This document shows, in pieces, positions 50,971-60,000 of a stretch of 64,000 nt of DNA. The position numbers and the translations under genes were made by a program. The notes beneath the pieces are model-generated. The model worked only from the letters and a program-made list of their open reading frames with translations. It was not told the origin of the DNA and made no database searches. Origin of the DNA: CALMEC01 sp964628685 (lineage in GTDB: Bacteria > Actinomycetota > Thermoleophilia > Miltoncostaeales > Miltoncostaeaceae); the NCBI GenBank assembly GCA_964628685.1, contig CAZVNM010000005.1:186001-250000 (forward strand), read 5' to 3'. The first letter of the stretch is position 1. Each line of letters starts with the position of its first letter.

Positions 50971-51630
50971 TCAGAGGATGACGTACTTGGTGGGGTCGAC
51001 CCAGAAGCCCTTGCGCAGCTGGGTGTCCAGGCACAGGACCGCACCGCCCACGTTCATGCACTGGATGGGGCTGCCGCTCACACGGGCGACCCGGCGGTCG
51101 TCCAGCACCGGCGCATCGGGCCTGATGATGGTGTCCGAGTTGCACACGGGTTCGACGCCGGACGGGGTCAGCTCGATCCTCCCCACGTCGTCGGGGCCGT
51201 CCCCGCCGGCCTGGCAGGCGTCCTGCGCCGGCAGGCGCCGCTTGAACTCACACCCGGTCATCACGCCGTCGATGCCCAGGTCGCAGTAGACGTCGCCGCC
51301 CGGCGTCTGGAAGAAGGCCTCGGCGTCGACGCCCGTGGCCGTGGCGAAGACGGCGACGGCCTGGTCGTAGGTGGTGGGGTTGTCGAGGGCCGTCAGGTCC
51401 GGCGGCTCGTCCCCGCCAGTGTCGGTCGCTGCGGTGTCGGTGCCCGTCGTCTCGACGACACCCGTGTCGGTCGAACCGGTGGCGGTGGTGTCGACCCGCG
51501 AGGTGTCGGTGGTGCCGGTGTCGGCGACCGTCACCGTGACCGTTGAGGACCCCCCGCCGCCGCAGCCCGCCAGGGCGGCGGTGCAGGCGAGGAGGATGCA
51601 CAGGACGGTGGGGCGGAGGGGAGGGCGCAT
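50971..51630 (-). CDS. Lipoprotein with Thr-rich linker, unknown function
   Basis: 219 residues from the ATG at 51628-51630 (GGAG seven nt upstream). Lipobox LAGC (Cys23), a Gly/Ser/Thr/Asp linker to about residue 75, then a globular domain with five Cys (DVYCDLGIDGVMTGCEFKRR, DACQAG, VEPVCNS, IQCMNV, VLCLDTQLRKGFW), probably disulfide-bonded. Extracytoplasmic; no recognised family, though the Cys pattern resembles small actinobacterial secreted proteins. Confidence 0.7.
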   Translation of the reverse strand: MRPPLRPTVLCILLACTAALAGCGGGGSSTVTVTVADTGTTDTSRVDTTATGSTDTGVVETTGTDTAATDTGGDEPPDLTALDNPTTYDQAVAVFATATGVDAEAFFQTPGGDVYCDLGIDGVMTGCEFKRRLPAQDACQAGGDGPDDVGRIELTPSGVEPVCNSDTIIRPDAPVLDDRRVARVSGSPIQCMNVGGAVLCLDTQLRKGFWVDPTKYVIL

Positions 51631-51720
51631 GCGTGGGCTCCGGACGGGGGATCTGTCGGGGTCACGGTATCCGCGCCGCCCGTCCCGTTCGGTAATTCCC
51701 GGCAAACGATGGGCGTGGGG

Positions 51721-52665
51721 TCAGCGTCCCAGGTGGCCGAGGGCGGCGGGGAAGGGCACGCCGAACTGGAGGGCGGCGCGCACCGCGGCGCTCATGGGCC
51801 AGCGCCGGTCGGACTTCTGCAGCTCGCCCCACATGCTGTAGTGCGCTCCCGTGTGCGCGACCACACGCGTGAACGGTCCGGTCCTGCCCGCACGATGCAC
51901 CAGGTACACGGTCTCGGCGCCCAGTCCGCCGAACCCGTCGGTGCCGACGACGCAGTTGACGGTCACGAGGCCCCAGCGCGGGTCGATCCGGGCCACCTCA
52001 CCCGCGGCCGGATTGACGTACTCCGAAAAGCTGTCCCAGGAGCAGTCGCTTCCGGACACGTCCTCGAGCTCCGGCTCCATCGGGCGCGCCGGCGGCACGC
52101 CGGGGTCGTCCCACCGGTACTCCATCCGCTGACGCACCGAGGCCAGCTCGTCCGGCGTCATGGGCCGCACGAGCGTCTGACGCTTTCGCGGGTACCTGCA
52201 GCGGAACGACGAATCGCGGATGCCCGGACCGTCGAGCGGCAGCCCGAGCTCCAGGAGCACCGCCGCCCCCGGACGCGGGACCCGGCAGACCTCGTCCCCC
52301 TGATCGCCGCGGTACGCGCGCCACACGACCGTCCACCGGGCGCTGCGCCGCTGGAGCAGGTAGACGTAGTATTGGTCCGCGCGTCGCGGGTTGATGAGCC
52401 CGACGAGCGCCCAGTTGGGATCGACCTGCGAGCGCACCGCGACCACCCTGCGCGACTCGAGCACCCCGTACTCCCGAACGCTCATGCGCCCGGTCTTCGT
52501 GACGACCACGGCGCTGCGGACCGCGCTCGGCGCCGTGGCGATCGCCCGTCCCATGGCGATGCGCTCGGCGGTGGTCGCGTTGCGCGCCCCGTCGGCCGAG
52601 GTGGCGACCGCGAACCACGCGGCGGCACCGAGAAGGAGGGTCGAGACGAGCCGTCGTGTGCGCAT
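51721..52665 (-). CDS. Secreted protein of unknown function
   Basis: 314 residues from the ATG at 52663-52665. Signal peptide RRLVSTLLLGAAAWFAVATS ending near ADGA. The mature protein has RSQVDPNWALVGLINPRRAD, YYVYLLQRRSARWTVVWRAY, WDSFSEYVNPAAGEVARIDP and RWGLVTVNCVVG: two similar blocks built on DP-W-L-V, suggesting an internal duplication. Three Cys. No family recognised. Likely leaderless (TAGGCT seven nt upstream). Confidence 0.7.
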   Translation of the reverse strand: MRTRRLVSTLLLGAAAWFAVATSADGARNATTAERIAMGRAIATAPSAVRSAVVVTKTGRMSVREYGVLESRRVVAVRSQVDPNWALVGLINPRRADQYYVYLLQRRSARWTVVWRAYRGDQGDEVCRVPRPGAAVLLELGLPLDGPGIRDSSFRCRYPRKRQTLVRPMTPDELASVRQRMEYRWDDPGVPPARPMEPELEDVSGSDCSWDSFSEYVNPAAGEVARIDPRWGLVTVNCVVGTDGFGGLGAETVYLVHRAGRTGPFTRVVAHTGAHYSMWGELQKSDRRWPMSAAVRAALQFGVPFPAALGHLGR

Positions 52666-52672
52666 GGGGGCA

Positions 52673-52678
52673 AGCCTA
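52673..52678 (-). promoter_or_regulatory. -10 hexamer of a leaderless promoter
   Basis: TAGGCT on the minus strand, seven nt before the ATG at 52665, with only TGCCCCC between. Confidence 0.45.
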
Positions 52679-52726
52679 TGTGAGGTTTGCGGGAAGCGGA
52701 AGCCGCTGGTGGGATCCGTCACCGCG

Positions 52727-54733
52727 TCAGGGTGACGGTGCGGGCTCCTGTGGCGAGCCGGCGCCGAACTGCGCGGCTGAAAGTCGGGCGAACGCACCGT
52801 CCGCGGCCAGGAGCTCCGCGTGGGAGCCGCGCTCGACGATGCGCCCGTCTTCCATCACCAGGATGAGGTCGGCGTCGCGGATGGTCGACAGGCGGTGGGC
52901 GATGACGAAGCTGGTGCGGTCGGCCCGCAGCGCGTGCATGGCCTGCTGCACGAGGAGCTCGGTGCGGGTGTCGACGCTCGAGGTGGCCTCGTCCAGGATC
53001 AGCAGCGCGGGATCGGAGATGAACGCGCGGGCGATCGTGACGAGCTGCTTCTCGCCGGCGCTGATGTTGCCGGCCTCCGAGTCGAGCATGGTGTCGTAGC
53101 CGTCCGGCAGCGAATGCACGAAGCGGTCGACATAGGTCGCCTCGGCGGCGCCGCGCACCTGGGCATCGGTCGCCCCGGGCAGCCCGTAGGCGATGTTGTC
53201 GCGGATCGTGCCCTCGAAGAGCCAGGTGTCCTGCAGGACCATGCCGATGTGGTCGCGCAGGTCGTGGCGGCTCATGCGGGTGATGTCGACGCCGTCCAGG
53301 GTGATGCGACCGCCGTCCAGCTCGTAGAAGCGCATGATCAGGTTGACGAGCGTGGTCTTGCCGGCGCCCGTCGGTCCGACGATCGCGACGGTCTGGCCGG
53401 GCTCGACACAGAGGTCCAGGTGCTCGATGAGCGGGCGGTCGGGGGTGTAGGCGAACGAGACGTCCTCGAACGCCACGCGTCCGTGCGGCGCCGTGACCGT
53501 CCGGGCATCCGGCGGGTCCGGCGACTGCAGGGGGGTGTCGAGCACCTCGAACACCCGCTCGGCCGAGGCGACCCCGCTCTGCATGAGGTTGGCCATCGAT
53601 GCCACCTGCGTGAGCGGTTGGGTGAACTGCCGCGAGTACTGGATGAAGGCCTGCACCGCGCCCACGCTCATGTGGCCGGTCGCGACGCGCACGCCGCCGA
53701 CGACGGCCACCAGCACGTAGTTGATGTTTCCGATGAACATCATCATGGGCATGATCAGCCCCGACACGAACTGGGCACCGAAGGTCGCGTTGCGAAGCTC
53801 GTCGTTCTTCGTGGCGAAGGTGCGTGAGGCGTCGTCCTGCCGTCCGAAGACCTTGACCAGCCCGTGACCGGTGAACGTCTCCTCCACGATCGCGCTGACC
53901 TCGCCGGTGGACGCCCACTGCTGCACGAAGTGGGCCTGTGAGCGCCTGCCGATCATCGCCGTGATGACGATTGAGAGGGGGATCGTCACGAGGGCGATGA
54001 CGGCGAGGAGCGGCGAGACCCAGAACATCATCACGAGCATCGCGACCACGGTGAGGAGCGAGGTGACCAGCTGGCTCAGGGTCTGCTGCAGGCTCTGGGC
54101 GATGTTGTCGATGTCGTTGGTCACGCGCGACAGGAGCTCGCCACGCGGCTGGGTGTCGAAGTAGGCCAGGGGCAGACGGTTGAGGGTGACCTCGACGTCG
54201 CGGCGCAGCCGGTAGACGGCGCGGTTGACCACGTGGACGATGACGTGCGCCTGCGCCCACGCGAGCAGACTGGACACGGCGTAGAGACCGAGCGCCAGAA
54301 GGAGGAGCCGTCCGACGGCGCCGAAGTCCACCCCGTGGCCGGGTACGAGGTCGGGCATGCCGGTCAGCAGATCGGCCATCCGGTCGTCCCCGCGCGCCCG
54401 AAGCTCTGCCACCGCCTCCTGGACGGTGACGCCCTCCCGCATGCCGCGTCCGATGAACCCCGAGAAGATGTGGTCGGTGGCGCGCCCGAGGATCCAGGGG
54501 CCCAGGGCGCTCAGCGTCACGGCGACGAGCGTGAAGACGAGGGCCCCGACGAGCGCCATCCGGTCGCGTGCCATCAGACCGAGCAGCCGCACGGCCGACG
54601 GGAGGAAGTTGCGCGCCTTCTCGCCGGGTTGGCCCATGCGCATGTGGGCGGGACCGCTTCGCTGAGCGGCACCGGCGGCGCCGCGACGCTCGTTGGCGGA
54701 CTTCTCCTCGTCGCTCAGGATGCGGTCGCTCAT
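52727..54733 (-). CDS. ABC exporter half-transporter, catalytically canonical subunit
   Basis: 668 residues: a six-helix permease domain (about 50-400) and a nucleotide-binding domain with Walker A GPTGAGKTTLVNL (about 451), Q-loop VLQDTWLFEG, signature NISAGEKQLV (about 556), Walker B LLILDEATSSVD with the catalytic Glu (about 579) and H-loop VIAHRLSTI (about 611). The signature departs from LSGGQ, as in the consensus-poor half of heterodimeric exporters. The ATG overlaps the partner's stop (ATGA), though the frame continues over it. Substrate unknown; multidrug or lipid is typical. Confidence 0.88.
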   Translation of the reverse strand: MSDRILSDEEKSANERRGAAGAAQRSGPAHMRMGQPGEKARNFLPSAVRLLGLMARDRMALVGALVFTLVAVTLSALGPWILGRATDHIFSGFIGRGMREGVTVQEAVAELRARGDDRMADLLTGMPDLVPGHGVDFGAVGRLLLLALGLYAVSSLLAWAQAHVIVHVVNRAVYRLRRDVEVTLNRLPLAYFDTQPRGELLSRVTNDIDNIAQSLQQTLSQLVTSLLTVVAMLVMMFWVSPLLAVIALVTIPLSIVITAMIGRRSQAHFVQQWASTGEVSAIVEETFTGHGLVKVFGRQDDASRTFATKNDELRNATFGAQFVSGLIMPMMMFIGNINYVLVAVVGGVRVATGHMSVGAVQAFIQYSRQFTQPLTQVASMANLMQSGVASAERVFEVLDTPLQSPDPPDARTVTAPHGRVAFEDVSFAYTPDRPLIEHLDLCVEPGQTVAIVGPTGAGKTTLVNLIMRFYELDGGRITLDGVDITRMSRHDLRDHIGMVLQDTWLFEGTIRDNIAYGLPGATDAQVRGAAEATYVDRFVHSLPDGYDTMLDSEAGNISAGEKQLVTIARAFISDPALLILDEATSSVDTRTELLVQQAMHALRADRTSFVIAHRLSTIRDADLILVMEDGRIVERGSHAELLAADGAFARLSAAQFGAGSPQEPAPSP

Positions 54734-56463
54734 GCGGCCGCCTCCAGCATGCTCTGCGACGCGACGATCTCGGCGTAGGTGGGGCAGTCGCGGATGAGCT
54801 CGTCGTGGCGGCCGTGCCCGACGACCCGGCCGTCGTCCAGCACGATGATGCGGTCGGCCGCCATGATCGACGCCACCCGCTGCGCGACGACGATGACCAC
54901 GGCATCGTGGGTCCAGGGGCGAAGCGCGGCGCGCAGCCGGGCGTCGGTGGCCACGTCCAGCGCCGAGAAGGCGTCGTCGAACAGGTACACGTCGGGTCGA
55001 CGCACCAGGGCGCGGGCGATGCTGAGCCGCTGGCGCTGCCCGCCCGAGACGTTGGTGCCGCCCTGGCTGATCGGCGCGTCGAGGCCGCCGGGCATGTCGG
55101 CCACGAAGTCCGCGGCCTGCGCGACGCGAAGCGCCCGCCAGAGGTCCTCGTCGGTGGCGTCGGGATCCCCGTGTCGCAGGTTCTGGGCGACGGTGCCCGC
55201 GAAGAGAAAGGGACGCTGGGGCACGAGGCCGATGTGACACCACAGGTCCTCCAGCGCGGCCTCGCGCACGTCGACGCCGCCCACGAGGACCTGGCCGCCG
55301 GTCACGTCGTAGAGGCGTGGCACGAGGTTGACGAGGGTGGTCTTGCCGGCACCGGTCGAGCCGATCACGGCGGTCGTCTCGCCGGGGCGCGCGACGAACG
55401 ACACCTCCCGAAGCACCGGCTGGTCGGCACCCGGATACGCGAACGTCACCGACCGGAACTCGACCGCCAGGGGGCCCGCGGGAATCGCCCGGGGCCGGGA
55501 GGGATCGGCCACGCTCGGGGTCGTCTCGAGGACCTCGGTGATGCGCCCCGCCGAGACCGACGCCCGCGGGATCATCATGGTCATCATCGTCCCGAACATG
55601 ACCGACATGAGGATCTGGACCAGGTAGGTCATGAACGCCGTGAGGGCCCCGACCTCCATCTGGCCGGCGTCCACACGCTTGGCGCCGAACCACAGCACCG
55701 CGACCGACGCCGCGTTGAACACCAGCATCACGAGGGGGAAGACCCGCGCGAACAGACGACCGACCGCGACGGCGGTCGTGGTGTAGGTGCGGTTGGCGGT
55801 GTCGAACCGCGACTCCTCGAAGTCCTCGCGCACGAACGCCCGCACCACGCGGATGCCGGTGATCTGCTCGCGCAGGATCCGGTTGACGGTGTCCACCGAC
55901 TCCTGCATGCGGCGAAACCACGGCAGCATCCGGACCACGATGACGCCGACGACGACGCCCAGCACCGGCACGGCGACGGCCACGAGCCACGAGAGCCCCA
56001 CGTCCTCGCGAAGCGCCATCACGATCCCGCCCACCATCATGATCGGGATCGCGACCATGTACATGAGGCCCATGTTCAGCACCTGCTGGACCTGCTGCAC
56101 GTCGTTCGTGTTGCGCGAGATCAGGGTGGGCGCGCCGAACGACGAGAACTCGTGCATCGAGAACCCGGTCACGCGTGCGAAGACCGACGCGCGCAGATCG
56201 CGTGCCACGCCCGACGACGTGGCAGACGCGCTTCTCGTCACCACGACGGTCGCCAGGATGTTGACCAGCGAGACCGCCAGCATCACGACGCCCAGGCGCA
56301 GGATGTAGCCGCTGTCACCCCGTGCCACGCCCCGGTCGATGATCTGGCCGTTGAGGGAGGGCAGGTAGAGGGTGGTGATGGTGGCGACCACCTGCAGGAC
56401 CACCACCAGCGTCACGGCGCCGCGGTACGGCCCCAGACCCGTGCGGATGAGTCGCCAGAGCAC
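54730..56463 (-). CDS. ABC exporter half-transporter, degenerate-site subunit
   Basis: 577 residues. Permease domain (about 15-310) and nucleotide-binding domain with Walker A GSTGAGKTTLVNL (about 371), a normal signature NVSGGQRQRL (about 471), Walker B VYLFDDAFSALD with Asp in place of the catalytic Glu (about 494), and VAQRVASI where the H-loop His should be (about 526). Together with the partner this gives one working and one dead ATP site, as in TM287/288 or BmrCD. GTG start, two bases after the TetR stop; same operon. Confidence 0.88.
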   Translation of the reverse strand: MLWRLIRTGLGPYRGAVTLVVVLQVVATITTLYLPSLNGQIIDRGVARGDSGYILRLGVVMLAVSLVNILATVVVTRSASATSSGVARDLRASVFARVTGFSMHEFSSFGAPTLISRNTNDVQQVQQVLNMGLMYMVAIPIMMVGGIVMALREDVGLSWLVAVAVPVLGVVVGVIVVRMLPWFRRMQESVDTVNRILREQITGIRVVRAFVREDFEESRFDTANRTYTTTAVAVGRLFARVFPLVMLVFNAASVAVLWFGAKRVDAGQMEVGALTAFMTYLVQILMSVMFGTMMTMMIPRASVSAGRITEVLETTPSVADPSRPRAIPAGPLAVEFRSVTFAYPGADQPVLREVSFVARPGETTAVIGSTGAGKTTLVNLVPRLYDVTGGQVLVGGVDVREAALEDLWCHIGLVPQRPFLFAGTVAQNLRHGDPDATDEDLWRALRVAQAADFVADMPGGLDAPISQGGTNVSGGQRQRLSIARALVRRPDVYLFDDAFSALDVATDARLRAALRPWTHDAVVIVVAQRVASIMAADRIIVLDDGRVVGHGRHDELIRDCPTYAEIVASQSMLEAAA

Positions 56464-56465
56464 CG

Positions 56466-57044
56466 TCAGTCCTCGCGCCGGATGCCGTGCAGCAGGACGT
56501 CGACCACGTCGGCGGGGGAGAGCGGGGCGCCCGCCGACATGTGCCGGTTGGCACCCACGAAGGTCATCATGCGAAGCAGCGCCAGAGCACGGTCGGGCGG
56601 CACGCGCAGCGCGTCGCCGGGGTCACCGAGCGCGGTGCGCGCGGCCTCGCCGACCCGGGTGCGCCAGTCCGGATCGCCGGGGTTTCGCACGAAGTCGGGC
56701 GGCCCCAGCATGCCGAGTGACGCCATGAGGCCGAAGATGGCGGTGAAGCGCCGGTGCATCACGGTCGCGATGCGAAGCAGACGCTCCTCGACCGTGCCGG
56801 TCGGATCGAGTCCGGCCAGCTCGGCGATGTAGGGCTCCACGTCGAAGGCCGCGTGGATCGCCGCGTCGACCAGGGCCTCCTTGCTGTCGAAGACGCGGAA
56901 GATGGTGCCCTCGGCGATCCCGGCGGCCGCGGCGATCTGCCGGGTCGTCACCTCGCGTCCGTGTTCGCGAAGGAGCGGGATCGTGGCTGCGACGATGGCC
57001 GCACGACGTTCGTCGGGCGGCATGGGGCGTGCACGTCGGGCCAT
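56466..57044 (-). CDS. TetR-family regulator of the ABC exporter operon
   Basis: 192 residues. The N-terminal helix-turn-helix (about 12-58) reads RAAIVAATIPLLREHG, VTTRQIAAAAGIAEGTIFRV and FDSKEALVDAAI, the usual TetR pattern. The C-terminal ~130 residues are the ligand and dimer domain. First gene of tetR-ABC-ABC. The 18-bp palindrome in front of it sits between its -35 and -10, so the protein probably represses its own operon until a transported ligand binds. Confidence 0.88.
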   Translation of the reverse strand: MARRARPMPPDERRAAIVAATIPLLREHGREVTTRQIAAAAGIAEGTIFRVFDSKEALVDAAIHAAFDVEPYIAELAGLDPTGTVEERLLRIATVMHRRFTAIFGLMASLGMLGPPDFVRNPGDPDWRTRVGEAARTALGDPGDALRVPPDRALALLRMMTFVGANRHMSAGAPLSPADVVDVLLHGIRRED

Positions 57045-57052
57045 GCGACGAC

Positions 57053-57079
57053 GTTATATGAGTGAGCGCTCACTCACAA
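57053..57079 (-). promoter_or_regulatory. Promoter with embedded TetR operator
   Basis: On the minus strand: TTGTGA (57074-57079), TATAAC (57053-57058), then eight nt to the ATG at 57044. Between and overlapping them is the perfect 18-bp palindrome TGAGTGAGCGCTCACTCA (57059-57076), a typical TetR-family operator. Confidence 0.7.
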
Positions 57080-57099
57080 TCAGGTCGGCCTGGTGTGGG

Positions 57100-60000
57100 T
57101 CAGCCGGTCACCGACGGCGGCGGACGGCGGACGGCCGCCACCACCTGCACGCGGGCCACGTGGCGCACGCGGGCCCGCTGGCCGGCGACCTGCGCGGTCG
57201 CGGTGTTGATCACCCGGCCGCGGAGGCTCCCCGAGACGCGGGTCGTGATCACGAGGCGCGCGGTCTGGCCGGCCGGGATGACGGGGATGCGCGTGCAGGC
57301 GGTGGTGCGCCGCAGCGTCAGGGTGGCGGGCCGGGAGGTCAGTCGACGGGCGCCGCGCAGGAGCTCCACGCGCGTCCGTCGCGAATGCAGGGTGAGGCCC
57401 CGGCCCAGGATGTCGCAGACCGTGGTGTTGCGTGCGTGCGACGGGCCCAGGTTGCGGACGGTGATCCGCCAGCGCATCACGCCGCCGGCGCGGACCGTGC
57501 GGATGAGGGGCGTCTTGCGGACCACCAGCCGCGCGGGCCGGATCACCACGGCCGCGGTGCCGGCGTTGTCGGCCGGGTTCGCGTCCGCGCCGGCCGCGCT
57601 CACCGCGGCGCGGTTGACCCACCGGCCCGAGGTGACGGCCGTCGCGTCGATCCGCACCGACGCCGACGCGCCCGGTGCGAGGGTGAGCGGACCACAGGTG
57701 ACGACGCCCGCGCCGGTGACCGCGCAGCCGTCGGAGGCCGACCGCACGCGCAACCCCCGCGGCACCGGGTCGGTGATGCGCACGTCGGTCGCCGCCACGC
57801 CACCCCGGTTGGTGATCGTGAGCGTGTAGTGCAGGCGATCCCCCAGACGCACCGTCGCCCGTGACGCGGTCTTTCGCATCACGAGGTCCGCGGGCGCCAC
57901 GGGGGCGGCCGGCGGCGTGACGCCGGTGAGCGCGACCGTGGAGGTGTTGTCCGCCTCGTTGGGATCCGGCAGCTTGGAGTAGGTGTACGCGGTGTTCTGG
58001 ATCGCGCCCGCGGTCAGTACGCGTGCCCGCAGCGTCACGGTCTCCGATCCACCCGCCGGGATGCTCGTGAAGGTGCAGTCGGCGACGTTGCGCTCCCTGG
58101 CGTTGCCCTCGACGATGCCGCAGGCCGGGGCGGGGGAGACGTCGACCGCCTCCAGCGCACCCACCGGCAGCTCGTCGCGCACGCGAACGGTCCGGGCGGC
58201 GCTGGGACCGCGGTTCGTGACCGTGATCTCGAAGGTCGCGATCTCGCCGACCGTGACCTCGCCGGAGGCGACGCGCTTGGCGATGGTCAGGTCGGCGCGT
58301 CCCACCAGGAACACCGCGTCGTCGGCGTTGGTGATCATCGCGGTGTCGGTCGCGTCGGAGGTGCCGGTCGCGACGTTGGGGTAGGCCCCGATGGCCGTGC
58401 CGCGCACCTGAATCTCGACGAACTGCGGGTGCTCCATCTCGATCGTCGCCCAGCGGCAGGTGACGAGCTGTCCGGCGACGGTGCAGTTGTCGGGCACCGC
58501 GACGATCTCCAGGCCGGCCGGGACCTCGTCCCGAACGACCACGTTGGCGGCCAGGCGGCTGGGGCCGTGGTTGCCCACGCGGATGCGGAAGCGTCCGACC
58601 TCGCCCAGGTCGTGGTAGCGCGAGTCGGTCGTCTTCGTCACGAGGATGTTGGCCACCGGCCGGATGGGGACCGTGACCGTTGCGCTGTTGTTCGCGGCAT
58701 CGGGATCGTTGGTGGGGGATGTGACGCTCACGGTGTTGGCCGCGGTCACGCCGGTGGCGCCGGTCAGGCGGGCGACACCCGTCACGGTGATCGCAAGCTG
58801 CGTGTCGGCGGGAAGCGCACGCACCTCGCAGCGCATGACGCCGGCCGTGATCGGGCAGGCGACACCGGTCATGCTGGTGCTCACCACGGCGTCGGCCAGC
58901 TCGGTGGGCAGCGTGTCCGTGACGACCAGGTCCTCTGCGGCGTCGGGACCGGCGTTGTCCACCAGGATGCGGTAGACGAGCGGGTCGCCGTCGTCGACGG
59001 TCCCGGCCCCCGAGGACACGAAGGCACCGGTCGCCGGGTCGCGCACCAGCTTGGTGACCCGCAGGTCGGCGGTGCCCAGCACGTCGGTGACGGCGGGGGT
59101 GCTGAACGGCGTGGGGTTCTGGTTGCTGGCGGCCTGGACGGCGGCGGTGTTGCGCATGAGGCCCAGCGGCGCGTCGGCGGTCACCCGTACGGTCACCGCG
59201 ACCGTCCACGACGCACGCGCGGCGAGTTCCGGCCGCGTGCAGGTGACGGTGTCGAGTCCGCTGCCGGCGTCGGCCTCAGACGTGCACGTGCCCGCCGGCT
59301 GGTCGGTGGAGACGAAGTCGACCCCCACGGGGAGGGCGTCGACGATGGTGGTGGTGAGCGCGTCGGACGGCCCGGCGTTGGTCGCGGTGAGGGTGTAGAC
59401 GAGCGTGTCGCCGTGGTTCACCCGCTCGGCCGACGCCGCCTTGGTGATGGAGATGTCGCTGGCGCGGTATGAGCTGCCGCTGGTGCCGGCCGCGTTGTCA
59501 CCCGGGGTCCCGTCGAAGGAGTCGGATGTCACCGACGCCTGGTTGGCCAGCGATCCGACGCCGGTGGCGGTGCCGGTGAGCGTGATGGTGATCGCGGCGC
59601 CGTTCGGCACGTCGCCCAACGCGCATGTCATGCGTCGCGTGGTGGCGTCGACCGTGCAGTTGGACGCGGTCGCACCCGGCACGGCGGGGCCGCCCGCGGC
59701 GACGGTCACACCGACGCCGCCGGCATCGAGGGTGAACGCCTGGGGCAGCACGTCGGTCACGAGGACGTGACGGGCGGTGTTGGGCCCGTCGTTTCGCAGG
59801 CCGATGGTGTAGGTGACCGCGTCGTACTGGCGGACGGGCGTGGTGGGACCGGTCTTGGTGAGGGCCAGGTCGCCGCGCTCCACCACGGTGCTGGTGAGCG
59901 TGGAGCTGTCGTCCGCGGGGGTGCGGTCTGGGATGTCGCTGCTGATGGTGGCCGTGTTGGACACCGACGCCACCACGGTGGGCGCGGTCGTCAGCGTGAC

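Noticed and set aside
54734..55990. N-terminal extension of the downstream ABC subunit
   Set aside because: It is shadow sequence over the partner subunit; the ATG overlapping the partner stop gives a normal-length half-transporter.
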